DNA from: Rhodobiaceae bacterium
GTDB lineage: Bacteria; Pseudomonadota; Alphaproteobacteria; Micropepsales; Micropepsaceae
Reading direction: 5' to 3'
NCBI GenBank assembly: GCA_009885515.1
Contig: VFKO01000416.1
Span: 1 to 10,104, forward strand
DNA length: 10,104 nucleotides
Below the pieces are notes generated by a model. That model was not told the DNA's origin, made no database searches, and worked only from the letters and a program-made list of their open reading frames with translations. A program made the translations under genes and the position numbers. Within the stretch, counting starts at the first letter, position 1; every line of letters begins with the position of its first letter. Below are positions 1-7,712 of the stretch, piece by piece.

Positions 1-1255
1 CTTCAAGTTCATTCACCGGCAGCGCCCGCGTGACATCGGCGTCGCCCTTGAGGTTTTCCAGGAACGAAGCACCGCTGCGCCCGTGATGCATATTCTCCCA
101 CACCGGCATGGCGTTGCGTTGCACCAGACTGTAAGCGCTCTCCCGCGCCACGCCCTTCTGCGTCAAAGTCAGCATCACCCGCTGCGAATGCACCAGTCCG
201 CCCAACAGATCCAGATTGCGCTGCATCCGCTCCGGATAGACGACCAAACGCTCGACCACATCGGCCAACCTGTTCAAAGCGAAGTCGAGCGTCACCGTTG
301 CGTCTGGGCCGATCATGCGCTCGGCAGACGAATGCGAAATATCCCGCTCGTGCCACAGCGCCACGTTCTCGAACGCGGGCAGCGCATAGGACCGCACCAT
401 CCGTGCCAGGCCCGACAGGTTTTCCGTCAGCACCGGGTTACGCTTGTGCGGCATCGCCGACGAACCCTTTTGACCAGCCGAAAAATATTCCTCGGCCTCC
501 AACACTTCCGTTCGCTGCAAGTGCCGAATTTCCGTCGCCAGATGCTCAACCGAACTGGCGACAACGGCGAGCGTGGCAAAAAACGCCGCATGCCGGTCGC
601 GTGGAATAACCTGTGTCGACACCGGCTCCGCCGCGAGGCCCAAGGCCTTCGCAACATGCTCCTCGACGCGCGGATCAATCTGGGCAAATGTACCCACCGC
701 CCCTGATATGGCACAGGTCGCAATCTCGGCCCGCGCAGTCACCAGCCGCGCCCGCGCCCGTTGAAACTCCGCATAAAACCCGGCGAGCTTCACGCCAAAC
801 GTCGTCGGCTCGGCATGAATGCCATGACTGCGCCCGATGGTCGGCGTCATCTTGAATTCGAAGGCACGCTTTTTCAGCGCCGCCAGCACCTTGTCCGTAT
901 CTTCGATCAACAAATCGGCGGCCCGCGTCAATTGCACCGCAAGACAGGTATCCAGCACATCCGACGACGTCATCCCCTGATGCACAAAGCGCGCCTCGTC
1001 GCCGATGAACTCCGCCAGATGCGTCAGGAAGGCGATGACATCGTGCTTGACTTCGCGCTCGATCGCATCAATGCGCGCCACATCGAACTTCGCAGCGCCA
1101 CCCTTTTCCCAAATGGTAGCCGCCGCCGACTTCGGAATCACACCGAGCTCCGCCAAAGCATCCGCCGCATGCGCCTCAATCTCAAACCAGATGCGGAACT
1201 TGGTCTCAGGTGACCAAATCGCCACCATTTCCGGCCGTGAATAGCGTGGGATCAT
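1..1255 (-). CDS. purB: Adenylosuccinate lyase (PurB), C-terminus cut off by the window edge
   Basis: PurB catalyses two fumarate-releasing steps of purine synthesis: SAICAR to AICAR, and adenylosuccinate to AMP. It is a cytosolic homotetramer of the fumarase/aspartase superfamily. Reading down from base 1255 gives 418 uninterrupted codons with no stop, so the 3' end lies beyond base 1; family members are about 430-435 residues, so little is missing. The N-terminus MIPRYSRPEM is typical. Visible motifs are GMTSSDV (residues 94-100), GRSHGIHAEP (141-150; H144 matches the general-acid histidine) and the superfamily signature loop GSSAMPHKRNP (264-274) with the catalytic serine at 265/266. The start ATG overlaps the gabT stop as ATGA, and an AAGG ribosome site at 1263-1266 lies 7 bases upstream, inside gabT. 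Expression is therefore probably tied to the gabD-GST-gabT transcript. Identity is essentially certain. Confidence 0.97.
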   Translation of the reverse strand, partial: MIPRYSRPEMVAIWSPETKFRIWFEIEAHAADALAELGVIPKSAAATIWEKGGAAKFDVARIDAIEREVKHDVIAFLTHLAEFIGDEARFVHQGMTSSDVLDTCLAVQLTRAADLLIEDTDKVLAALKKRAFEFKMTPTIGRSHGIHAEPTTFGVKLAGFYAEFQRARARLVTARAEIATCAISGAVGTFAQIDPRVEEHVAKALGLAAEPVSTQVIPRDRHAAFFATLAVVASSVEHLATEIRHLQRTEVLEAEEYFSAGQKGSSAMPHKRNPVLTENLSGLARMVRSYALPAFENVALWHERDISHSSAERMIGPDATVTLDFALNRLADVVERLVVYPERMQRNLDLLGGLVHSQRVMLTLTQKGVARESAYSLVQRNAMPVWENMHHGRSGASFLENLKGDADVTRALPVNELE

Positions 1256-2535
1256 GCCACGGCCTTCAATGCGTCTTCCAAAATCGCCAACCCCTCATCT
1301 AACACCTTGTCTTCCACAGTTATCGGCACCAGCACCCGCACGCCATTGCCGTAAAGGCCGCAGGTCAATAATATCAGCCCGCGCTTCAACGCCTCACTCA
1401 TTAACTTCTTCGTGCGCTCGCCATCGGGCTCCTGCGACCCGCGCGACGTCACGATATCAAACGCCACCATCGCGCCAAGTCCGCGAATATCATCCATCGG
1501 CGGCAAATCGTTGCGCATCGACATCTGCTTCAGCCGCGCTTTCAGCTTGTCGCCGAGAGCCACGCTCTTCTCGAGAATCTTCTCATCCTTGATGATCTCA
1601 ACCACCGCCAAGCCTGCCGCACACGCCAGCGGATTTCCCGCATAGGTACCACCAAGCCCGCCCGCTTCCGGCGCATCCATGATACTTGCGCGCCCGATCA
1701 CGCCCGACAGCGGCATCCCACCCGCAAGACTTTTGGCCGTCGTGATCAGATCAGGCTTCACGCCCGAGTGTTCAATCGCGAACAATCTCCCGGTGCGCGC
1801 GAACCCCGACTGGATTTCGTCGGCTATCAGCAAAATCCCGTGCCTGTCGCAAATCGAACGCAGCGTTCGCAGAAACTCAAACGGCGCCGTATAAAATCCG
1901 CCCTCTCCCTGCACCGGCTCAATGATGATCGCCGCAACCCTCGACGGTTCAAGATCGAACTTGAACAAATTGTCCAGTGCCGCAAGCGAATCCGCCGCCG
2001 TGTGGCCATGGCTCTCGACCGGAAAGGGCAGGCGATAGACACCCGCAGGCATGTCCCCGAAACCCGCCTTGTAAGGCACGACCTTGCCGGTCAAAGCCAT
2101 CGTGTACATCGTGCGTCCGTGAAACGCGCCCGAGAAGCTGATCACCGCCGAACGCTTCGTCGCATAGCGCGCAATCTTCACCGCATTCTCGACCGCCTCG
2201 GCACCCGTCGAGAAAAAGAGCGTCTTCGCCGGTCCCTCAATCGGGGCCAGTGCGTTCAGCTTCTCGGCCAGCGTGATATAGCTTTCATAGGCGTTCACCT
2301 GAAACGCTGTGTGGATCGTCTGACCCAACGCAGTTTCAATCGCCTTGACGACCTTCGGATGCCGGTGCCCGGTATTCTGCACCCCGATCCCGCCAACAAA
2401 ATCGATATAGCGCTTGCCCTCGACATCCCAAATCTCAGCATTCAAAGCCCGCGCCGCAAACACCGCATGCGCAGTATTCACCCCACGCGGCACAGCCGCC
2501 TGCCGGCGAGCAAGAAGTTCAGCATTCGTGGTCAT
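1252..2535 (-). CDS. gabT: 4-aminobutyrate aminotransferase (GabT)
   Basis: A class III PLP-dependent aminotransferase of 427 residues, the usual GabT length. It transfers the amino group of GABA to 2-oxoglutarate, giving succinic semialdehyde and glutamate. Visible features are STGAEAVENAVKIAR (109-123, PLP phosphate binding), FSGAFHGRT (134-142), EPVQGEGGF (206-214) with E211, the PLP-ring aspartate D239 in IADEIQSGFARTG, and the Schiff-base lysine K268 in TTAKSLAGG. I50, E211, Q242 and K268 fall at the same numbers as I recall for the E. coli GabT active site, which supports GABA as substrate. A related omega-amino acid such as 5-aminovalerate cannot be excluded. The ATG is preceded by AAAGGG (2543-2548) with 7 bases spacing, located in the last codons of the GST gene 3 bases upstream. 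The stop overlaps the purB start. The gabD gene two positions upstream supplies the next pathway step. Confidence 0.92.
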   Translation of the reverse strand: MTTNAELLARRQAAVPRGVNTAHAVFAARALNAEIWDVEGKRYIDFVGGIGVQNTGHRHPKVVKAIETALGQTIHTAFQVNAYESYITLAEKLNALAPIEGPAKTLFFSTGAEAVENAVKIARYATKRSAVISFSGAFHGRTMYTMALTGKVVPYKAGFGDMPAGVYRLPFPVESHGHTAADSLAALDNLFKFDLEPSRVAAIIIEPVQGEGGFYTAPFEFLRTLRSICDRHGILLIADEIQSGFARTGRLFAIEHSGVKPDLITTAKSLAGGMPLSGVIGRASIMDAPEAGGLGGTYAGNPLACAAGLAVVEIIKDEKILEKSVALGDKLKARLKQMSMRNDLPPMDDIRGLGAMVAFDIVTSRGSQEPDGERTKKLMSEALKRGLILLTCGLYGNGVRVLVPITVEDKVLDEGLAILEDALKAVA

Positions 2536-2538
2536 GAT

Positions 2539-3144
2539 CTATCCCTTTGCCAATTCACGCGCTTCGATTTCTTGGGCGCGTTTGAACGCCGGCCGTGCAC
2601 TGGCGCGCTCAGCGAATTCGACAAACGCCGGACGCTTGTCGATCATGCCAAACTGCATGCCAAACCCCAGCGACGACCCGACATAGAGGTCGGCCACCGT
2701 AAACTGATCGCCAAACAACCACGGTCCGGGCGTCAACGCACCTTCAAGCGCCCCGAGTGCCCGGTCATAGTCGCCCCAGCCCGACTGAAAACTGTTGGCC
2801 GTGTGACCCATGCGCTTTTCCACCATCGCAGGCTCGATCGTCGTCGGCGAAAACATCAGCCATTGCAGGAAACGCCCGCGTCGTGGATCGGCCGGTAGCG
2901 GCGCCAATTTCGTTTGCGGAAACTTGTCGGCGACATAAAGTAAAATCGCCGCGGTCTCGCCAAAGCCTACGCCACCATCCTCAAACCCCGCAACTTTTCC
3001 CATCGGATTGATCGCCTTGAAGGCATCACTCGGGTGCCCCGGCGCGCGAATATTCACGCGCACCAGCTCATAAAGCTGCCCCACCTCTTCCATCATCCAA
3101 AGCGCGGTGAACGCGCGCGTCTGCGGGCAGTAATAGAGTTTCAT
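2539..3144 (-). CDS. Glutathione S-transferase family protein
   Basis: A 201-residue cytosolic GST-fold protein. The N-terminal thioredoxin-like domain (about 1-78) opens with MKLYYCPQTRAF and contains NPMGKV (46-51) and the glutathione-binding E63-T64 pair in GETAAI. The all-helical C-terminal domain (about 88-201) carries the folding N-capping box T149-V-A-D152 in FTVADLY. Such proteins usually conjugate or reduce electrophiles with glutathione; the substrate here is unknown. One oddity is that the almost invariant cis-proline after KV in the thioredoxin fold is alanine (A52). C6 or T9 could be the catalytic residue near the thiolate, but this cannot be settled from sequence. The start ATG overlaps the gabD stop (ATGA), and the stop lies 3 bases before gabT. 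It therefore sits inside a GABA-degradation operon and may protect against succinic semialdehyde or related aldehydes; that role is inference. Confidence 0.88.
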   Translation of the reverse strand: MKLYYCPQTRAFTALWMMEEVGQLYELVRVNIRAPGHPSDAFKAINPMGKVAGFEDGGVGFGETAAILLYVADKFPQTKLAPLPADPRRGRFLQWLMFSPTTIEPAMVEKRMGHTANSFQSGWGDYDRALGALEGALTPGPWLFGDQFTVADLYVGSSLGFGMQFGMIDKRPAFVEFAERASARPAFKRAQEIEARELAKG

Positions 3145-4601
3145 GTTCCAATCCCGCCCATCGCCAGATACTTCATCTCCAAGAAATCCTCGATCCCATA
3201 CTTCGACCCTTCACGGCCAATCCCGCTCTCCTTCATGCCGCCGAACGGCGCCACTTCGGTCGAGATGATCCCCTCATTGATGCCGACAATGCCGTACTCC
3301 AGCGCCTCCGCCACCCGCCACACCCGACCGATGTCGCGCGCATAGAAATAGGCAGCCAATCCATACTCAGTGTCGTTTGCCAGGCGCACCGCATCGGCCT
3401 CGCTCTTGAAGCGGAACAACGTCGCCACCGGACCAAAAATCTCTTCCTGCGCAATCGCCATCTGCGTGTTGACTTCGGTCATCACGGTGGGTTCAAAGAA
3501 CGTGTGCCCCAGAGCGTGCCGCCTGCCGCCGGTCGCAATCTTCGCACCCTTCGACGTCGCGTCTTTGATCAGCCGCTCGACCTTCTCAACCGCTTCCATG
3601 TTGATCAGCGGGCCTTGCGTGATTCCATCACCCAAACCATCGCCAACCTTCAATCTGCCCACAGCCTTCGAAAGCTTCTCCGCAAACGCATCATAGACCT
3701 TGTCCTGCACGAACAGGCGATTCGCGCACACACACGTCTGACCCATATTGCGGAATTTCGACAGCATCGCGCCCGTGACCGCGCTATCCAGATCCGCGTC
3801 GTCAAACACAATGAACGGCGCATTGCCACCCAATTCAAGGGACACTTTCTTCACCGTCGAGGCACACTGGCGCATCAACAGCTTGCCGATCTCGGTTGAG
3901 CCCGTAAACGAAAACTTGCGCACCAGCGCATTACCCGTCATCTCCTGTCCGACCCGCGAGGAATGCTTCGTGGTGACGATATTGAATATTCCCTTTGGCA
4001 ACCCAGCACGTTCGGCGAGCACGGCCAGCGCCAGTGCCGACAGCGGCGTTTCCGCCGGCGGCTTGATGATAATCGGGCAACCCGCCGCAAGGGCCGGCCC
4101 ACACTTGCGCGTAATCATCGCATTGGGAAAATTCCATGGCGTAATCGCCGCCACAACGCCAATCGGTTGCTTCAAAACCAGAATGCGCCGACCGGCCTGC
4201 GTTTGCGGAATGATGTCGCCATAGATGCGCTTACCCTCTTCGGCGAACCACTCGATGAACGAAGCGCCATAAGCGACCTCCCCGCGCGACTCGGCCAAGG
4301 GCTTGCCTTGCTCGCTGGTCATAATGACGGCAAGGTCTTCGACATTCGCCATCATCAAGTCGAACCACTGGCGCAGCACTCCCGCACGCTCTTTCGCGGT
4401 TTTCGCAGCCCAGGCAGGCCACGCCGCATTGGCTTGCTCAATCGCGCGTCGCGTCTCGCCTTCCAAAAAATCCGGCACCCGCGCCAGAACCGCGCCTGAC
4501 GCCGGATTGGTCACCTCGAACGTAACGCCAGAATCCGCCCCCACCCATTCCCCATTCACATAACACTGCTCGCGCAGAAGTTGTGGGTCTTTCAGGCGCA
4601 T
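3141..4601 (-). CDS. gabD: Succinate-semialdehyde dehydrogenase (GabD)
   Basis: An aldehyde dehydrogenase of 486 residues from the chosen start, close to E. coli GabD in length and in sequence along the whole protein. It oxidises succinic semialdehyde to succinate with NAD(P)+. Numbered from that start, key residues are N157 in TPWNFP (oxyanion hole), K180 in the coenzyme-site stretch IIKPPAETP, E256 in LELGGN (general base) and the nucleophile C290 in GQTCVCANR, with a second cysteine at 292 as is common in SSADHs. FGGMKESGIGREGSKYGIEDFLE near the C-terminus is also typical. I chose ATG at 4601 because MRLKDPQLLREQ aligns with the E. coli N-terminus and a GGAG site (4611-4614) lies 9 bases upstream. 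A GTG at 4628 would add 9 residues and has no well-spaced ribosome site. It is the first gene of the minus-strand run, and its stop overlaps the GST start. Confidence 0.95.
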   Translation of the reverse strand: MRLKDPQLLREQCYVNGEWVGADSGVTFEVTNPASGAVLARVPDFLEGETRRAIEQANAAWPAWAAKTAKERAGVLRQWFDLMMANVEDLAVIMTSEQGKPLAESRGEVAYGASFIEWFAEEGKRIYGDIIPQTQAGRRILVLKQPIGVVAAITPWNFPNAMITRKCGPALAAGCPIIIKPPAETPLSALALAVLAERAGLPKGIFNIVTTKHSSRVGQEMTGNALVRKFSFTGSTEIGKLLMRQCASTVKKVSLELGGNAPFIVFDDADLDSAVTGAMLSKFRNMGQTCVCANRLFVQDKVYDAFAEKLSKAVGRLKVGDGLGDGITQGPLINMEAVEKVERLIKDATSKGAKIATGGRRHALGHTFFEPTVMTEVNTQMAIAQEEIFGPVATLFRFKSEADAVRLANDTEYGLAAYFYARDIGRVWRVAEALEYGIVGINEGIISTEVAPFGGMKESGIGREGSKYGIEDFLEMKYLAMGGIGT

Positions 4602-4745
4602 GGGATAAGTCTCCAAAGTTGATCGCACCCCCTTTTAGCCCTGCTCAATCAGCGGCGAAAGGTGGGCCTGCGTGACAAACGGGGGCAACCTATGCATGGT
4701 GCACCGCCATTTTGCGTAAATGCGCGATCCAACCAGGATGACTTC
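4602..4745. promoter_or_regulatory. Divergent intergenic region between gabD and the S9 peptidase gene
   Basis: These 144 bases separate two divergently transcribed genes and must hold the signals for both, or share an operator. The region contains the ribosome sites GGAG (4611-4614, minus strand, for gabD) and AGGA (4735-4738, plus strand, for the peptidase). An exact 8-base palindrome GGTGCACC at 4698-4705 follows a 6-base palindrome ATGCAT (4692-4697). I found no pair of boxes in either direction that convincingly matches a sigma-70 promoter, and no terminator-like hairpin. Calling it regulatory rests on gene orientation. Confidence 0.5.
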
Positions 4746-6989
4746 ATGAATTTTGTTCGCCGAGCGTTCGTCTGCGCCTGTGTTATCGGCCTCTCCGCCT
4801 GCGCCACCATCGATGACATGATGCCATTTGGCTCGTCGAAGACGGGTGTAACGCCGCAAACCGCGACCTCGACCACGCCAGGCCTCGCGATCGACCGCAA
4901 GCCCGGTTATCCGCCTTACGCGATGATGAAGGGCACGGTACTGATTGCCCCGCACGGTGCCAAACGCACTGACTATTATTTCTGGCTCAACGAGAAGAAC
5001 ACCGAAAAGGTCGTGCGCTACCTCGAAGAGGAAAACAAATACACCAACGAAGCGATGGCGCACACATCTGAACTTCAGACAACACTGCGCGAAGAAATCA
5101 AGGCCAAAGCCTCTGCCGTTCAGGGAACGCCGCCGTTCAAGAACGAGGGCTATTGGTACTACGAGCGCTACGCCCCCGGCGCCGACTATCCCGTGATCGC
5201 CCGGCGCAAGGGCTCCCTCACCGCAGCGGAAGAAGTGTTGATTGATGGCGAAGTCGAAGGGCCTAAACACGATCAGTTCAAGGTCGGCAGCTACGCCTCA
5301 TCGCCAGACGGGTCATACTTTGCCTACGCCGCTGATTTCACGGGCGACCGCTGGCACACGCTGATCATGCGCGACATGCGCACCGGCGCCGCGCTGAAAG
5401 ATCAGATCAAATACGTAGGCGCAGACTTCGCTTTCGCCAACGACAACAAGACGCTGTTCTACCTCAAGCTTCAGTCAGGCACCGCGCGTGCCTATCGTCT
5501 GATGCGCCACGTCATCGGTACCGACCCGAAAACCGACAAGCAGGTGTTCGAGGAAAAGGACCAGCAATTCGAACTCTCGCTCGCAAAATCCAAAGGCGGA
5601 AAACTGCTTCTGCTCACCAGCGAGCAAACCAACACCAGCGAAGTACTCTTCGTCGACGCCTCCAAACCAGACGCGAAATGGGCATCGGTCAAGCCTCGCG
5701 CCAAAGGCGTGCTCTATCACGCCGATGAAGTAGCCGGCCTGTTCTACATCCGCACCAACCTCGACGCCCCCGACAGCCGCATCGTCACGGCGCAACTTGC
5801 ACAGCCCGGTCAGTGGACCGAAATCGTGCCCACGCAGCGCGGCGTCTACATTGAGGCATTCGAAATTGTCAGCGGCGTCATCGCTCTCGATGAATGGGCG
5901 AACGGTTCCTCGCGTATCCGCTTGCACAACATAAAGTCCGGCTCCGAGTCGATTGTGCAACCTGATGCCGCTGCCGGACATATGTCGTTCTCCGACACCC
6001 ATAATTTTCCCGCTCTGCGCAACACAAGTTCCAGCGCGACGTCATTGCGCTATGCCTTTTCCTCCCCGGTCAATCCTGATGTCATTTACGATCTCGATGT
6101 CGCAACCGGCACCAAAAAGGAAGTTCAGCGCATGGCTGTGCCGGGGTTCGCGCCAGGCGCGTACACCATCGAAAAACGCTTTGCGCCCGCGCCCGACGGC
6201 AGACAAATCCCGGTGACAATTGCCTACCATGGCGACAAGTTCGTATCCGGCAAAAATCCGGTTTTGCTTTACGGCTATGGCTCTTATGGATCGAGCAACG
6301 AGGCCGTATTCAAAACCCGCTGGCCAAGCCTGCTCGACCGCGGATTTGTACTGGCCTACGCACATGTGCGCGGCGGCCGCGAAATGGGCGAAGCCTGGTA
6401 TCAGGAAGGCAAACTGCGCACCAAGAAAAACACCTTCACCGACTTCATTGCCGTCGCAGAACATCTGGGCAGCAAGGGCATTGCTGATCCCAAGCGCATC
6501 TTTGCCATGGGCCGCAGCGCCGGCGGCCTGCTCATGGGTGCCGTCGCCAACATGCGGCCCGAACTCTTCAAAGGCATCGTCGCCAACGTCCCATTCGTCG
6601 ATGTCGTCACCACCATGCTTGACGACTCAATTCCGCTCACGACATTCGAATATGAGGAATGGGGCAATCCCGGCGACACCGGCGACTATGAATATATGCT
6701 GAGCTATTCGCCCTACGATCAGGTCGAGCGCCGCGCCTACCCGGCGATTCTGGTCACCACCGCCTACAACGACAGCCAGGTCGGCTACTACGAGCCTGCA
6801 AAATGGGTGGCAAAACTCCGGCGCTTGAAAACCGATCAGAACCACCTGGTCTTACGCACCAACATGACGGCAGGCCATGCCGGCGAAAGCGGCCGCTTCA
6901 GCGCCGTCGAGGAATCCGCCTTCATCAACGCCTTCCTCATCGACCAGGCAGGCCTCAATCCCGGAAACAAATCAGTCAAGGCCCAATAG
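4746..6989 (+). CDS. ptrB: Oligopeptidase B-type S9 serine peptidase with a lipoprotein signal peptide
   Basis: A 747-residue S9A peptidase. The N-terminal beta-propeller (about residues 50-460) restricts access to a C-terminal alpha/beta-hydrolase domain (about 476-735). The triad is S591 in GRSAGG, D676 in YNDSQVGYYEPAKW and H711 in TAGHAGESGR, with the same spacings (85 and 120) as I recall for E. coli OpdB. E635 and E637 in TTFEYEEWGNP match the two glutamates that give OpdB its preference for Arg/Lys at P1, so cleavage after basic residues in short peptides is expected. Unlike the cytosolic E. coli enzyme (about 686 residues), the N-terminus MNFVRRAFVCACVIGLSAC has a positive n-region (R5, R6), a hydrophobic stretch and a lipobox L16-S-A-C19. 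It should therefore be lipidated, with A20 giving no inner-membrane retention signal. ATG 4746 has AGGA 7 bases upstream; a GTG at 4662 would bury the signal peptide and is rejected. Confidence 0.92.
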   Translation: MNFVRRAFVCACVIGLSACATIDDMMPFGSSKTGVTPQTATSTTPGLAIDRKPGYPPYAMMKGTVLIAPHGAKRTDYYFWLNEKNTEKVVRYLEEENKYTNEAMAHTSELQTTLREEIKAKASAVQGTPPFKNEGYWYYERYAPGADYPVIARRKGSLTAAEEVLIDGEVEGPKHDQFKVGSYASSPDGSYFAYAADFTGDRWHTLIMRDMRTGAALKDQIKYVGADFAFANDNKTLFYLKLQSGTARAYRLMRHVIGTDPKTDKQVFEEKDQQFELSLAKSKGGKLLLLTSEQTNTSEVLFVDASKPDAKWASVKPRAKGVLYHADEVAGLFYIRTNLDAPDSRIVTAQLAQPGQWTEIVPTQRGVYIEAFEIVSGVIALDEWANGSSRIRLHNIKSGSESIVQPDAAAGHMSFSDTHNFPALRNTSSSATSLRYAFSSPVNPDVIYDLDVATGTKKEVQRMAVPGFAPGAYTIEKRFAPAPDGRQIPVTIAYHGDKFVSGKNPVLLYGYGSYGSSNEAVFKTRWPSLLDRGFVLAYAHVRGGREMGEAWYQEGKLRTKKNTFTDFIAVAEHLGSKGIADPKRIFAMGRSAGGLLMGAVANMRPELFKGIVANVPFVDVVTTMLDDSIPLTTFEYEEWGNPGDTGDYEYMLSYSPYDQVERRAYPAILVTTAYNDSQVGYYEPAKWVAKLRRLKTDQNHLVLRTNMTAGHAGESGRFSAVEESAFINAFLIDQAGLNPGNKSVKAQ

Positions 6990-7004
6990 AACGAGCGAAG
7001 GTTC

Positions 7005-7712
7005 TTACATCAAGCCAAGCTGCTTCAAACTCGCGTGCCCATTGCGCCCGATGATCAGATGATCGTGCACGGAGATCTCAAGTGTGCGCGCCGCTTCGAC
7101 AATCTGTTTCGTCATCTCGACATCGCTTGACGACGGCGTCGGATCGCCGGAGGGATGGTTGTGAACCAGGATGATAGACGAGGCGCCGAGCTCGAGCGCG
7201 CGTTTGACCACTTCGCGCGGATAGACCGGCGCATGATCGACAGTGCCGCGGTTTTGAACCTCGTCTCTCAGCAGTTTGTTTTTGCGATCGAGAAACAGGA
7301 TACGGAATTGCTCGGTCGTTTGACCGGCCATCGCGCTGGTGCAGTAGGCAACGACAGCGTGCCAAGAGGAGAGGACTTCGCGCTCCTTCATCTGTTGCTT
7401 TGAGGTGCGCCTGACGAACTGACCGATCAGGGCAATATGGTCGGCGGTCTTCTCGCCCACGTCCGGCAATAGCATCAAGCGTTCGCGGGACGCGGCGAAG
7501 AGTGCCGTGAGGTCGCCGCCAAACTCGTTGAGGATCGCCTTTGCGCGTTCCTTCACGTCTTCGCGCGGGATGACGGCGAAGAGCGCGAGTTCGACGAGTT
7601 CGTAGTCGGGTAATGTGTCGGCGCCTTCGCGGAAACGTTCGCGCAAGCGCTCACGGTGGCCAATGTAGTGCACGAGCGCTTCAGCTCCTTCGGCCAGCCC
7701 GCGCTTAGGCAT
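7005..7712 (-). CDS. radC: RadC family protein with a JAB/MPN (JAMM) domain
   Basis: A 235-residue RadC/UPF0758 protein of normal length. The N-terminal part has GHRERLRERF (18-27) and a helix-hairpin-helix-like segment LPDVGEKTADHIA (82-94). The C-terminal MPN-type domain has the metal-binding motif H184-N-H186-P in LVHNHPSGDPTPSSSD with the aspartate ligand D197, and the common ending GHASLKQLGL. The name came from a radiation-sensitivity phenotype later questioned in E. coli, and the true biochemical role is unsettled. The JAMM motif suggests a metal-dependent hydrolase acting in DNA metabolism or on proteins. The ATG lies inside the end of map with an 8-base overlap and no obvious ribosome site of its own, so translation is probably coupled to map. 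The stop is only 15 bases from the convergent peptidase stop. Confidence 0.94.
   Translation of the reverse strand: MPKRGLAEGAEALVHYIGHRERLRERFREGADTLPDYELVELALFAVIPREDVKERAKAILNEFGGDLTALFAASRERLMLLPDVGEKTADHIALIGQFVRRTSKQQMKEREVLSSWHAVVAYCTSAMAGQTTEQFRILFLDRKNKLLRDEVQNRGTVDHAPVYPREVVKRALELGASSIILVHNHPSGDPTPSSSDVEMTKQIVEAARTLEISVHDHLIIGRNGHASLKQLGLM

Noticed and set aside
83..1213. Plus-strand open frames of 207 and 150 codons opposite purB
   Set aside because: purB is unmistakable on the minus strand. These frames have low-complexity basic translations and no family motif.
1768..2898. A 376-codon plus-strand open frame opposite gabT and the GST gene
   Set aside because: It lies wholly antisense to two clear genes, spans their junction, and its translation is arginine/histidine-rich without any recognisable domain. 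Such frames are expected opposite GC-rich coding DNA.
4602..4628. Upstream GTG start adding 9 residues to GabD
   Set aside because: The G-rich stretch before it abuts the GTG too closely for a ribosome site, and E. coli GabD homology begins at the ATG at 4601.
4662..4745. Upstream GTG start adding 28 residues to the S9 peptidase
   Set aside because: It would place a charged segment ahead of a clear lipoprotein signal peptide, while ATG 4746 has a well-spaced AGGA ribosome site.
4635..5270. A 211-codon minus-strand open frame at the start of the peptidase gene
   Set aside because: It is antisense to the signal peptide and propeller region of the S9 peptidase and shows no domain. Accepting it would remove the gabD upstream region.
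6988..7005. Inverted repeat AGAAC/GTTCT between the convergent peptidase and radC stops as a shared terminator
   Set aside because: The stem is only 5 base pairs, low in GC, with an 8-base loop and no following T run on either strand, so it is too weak to call.
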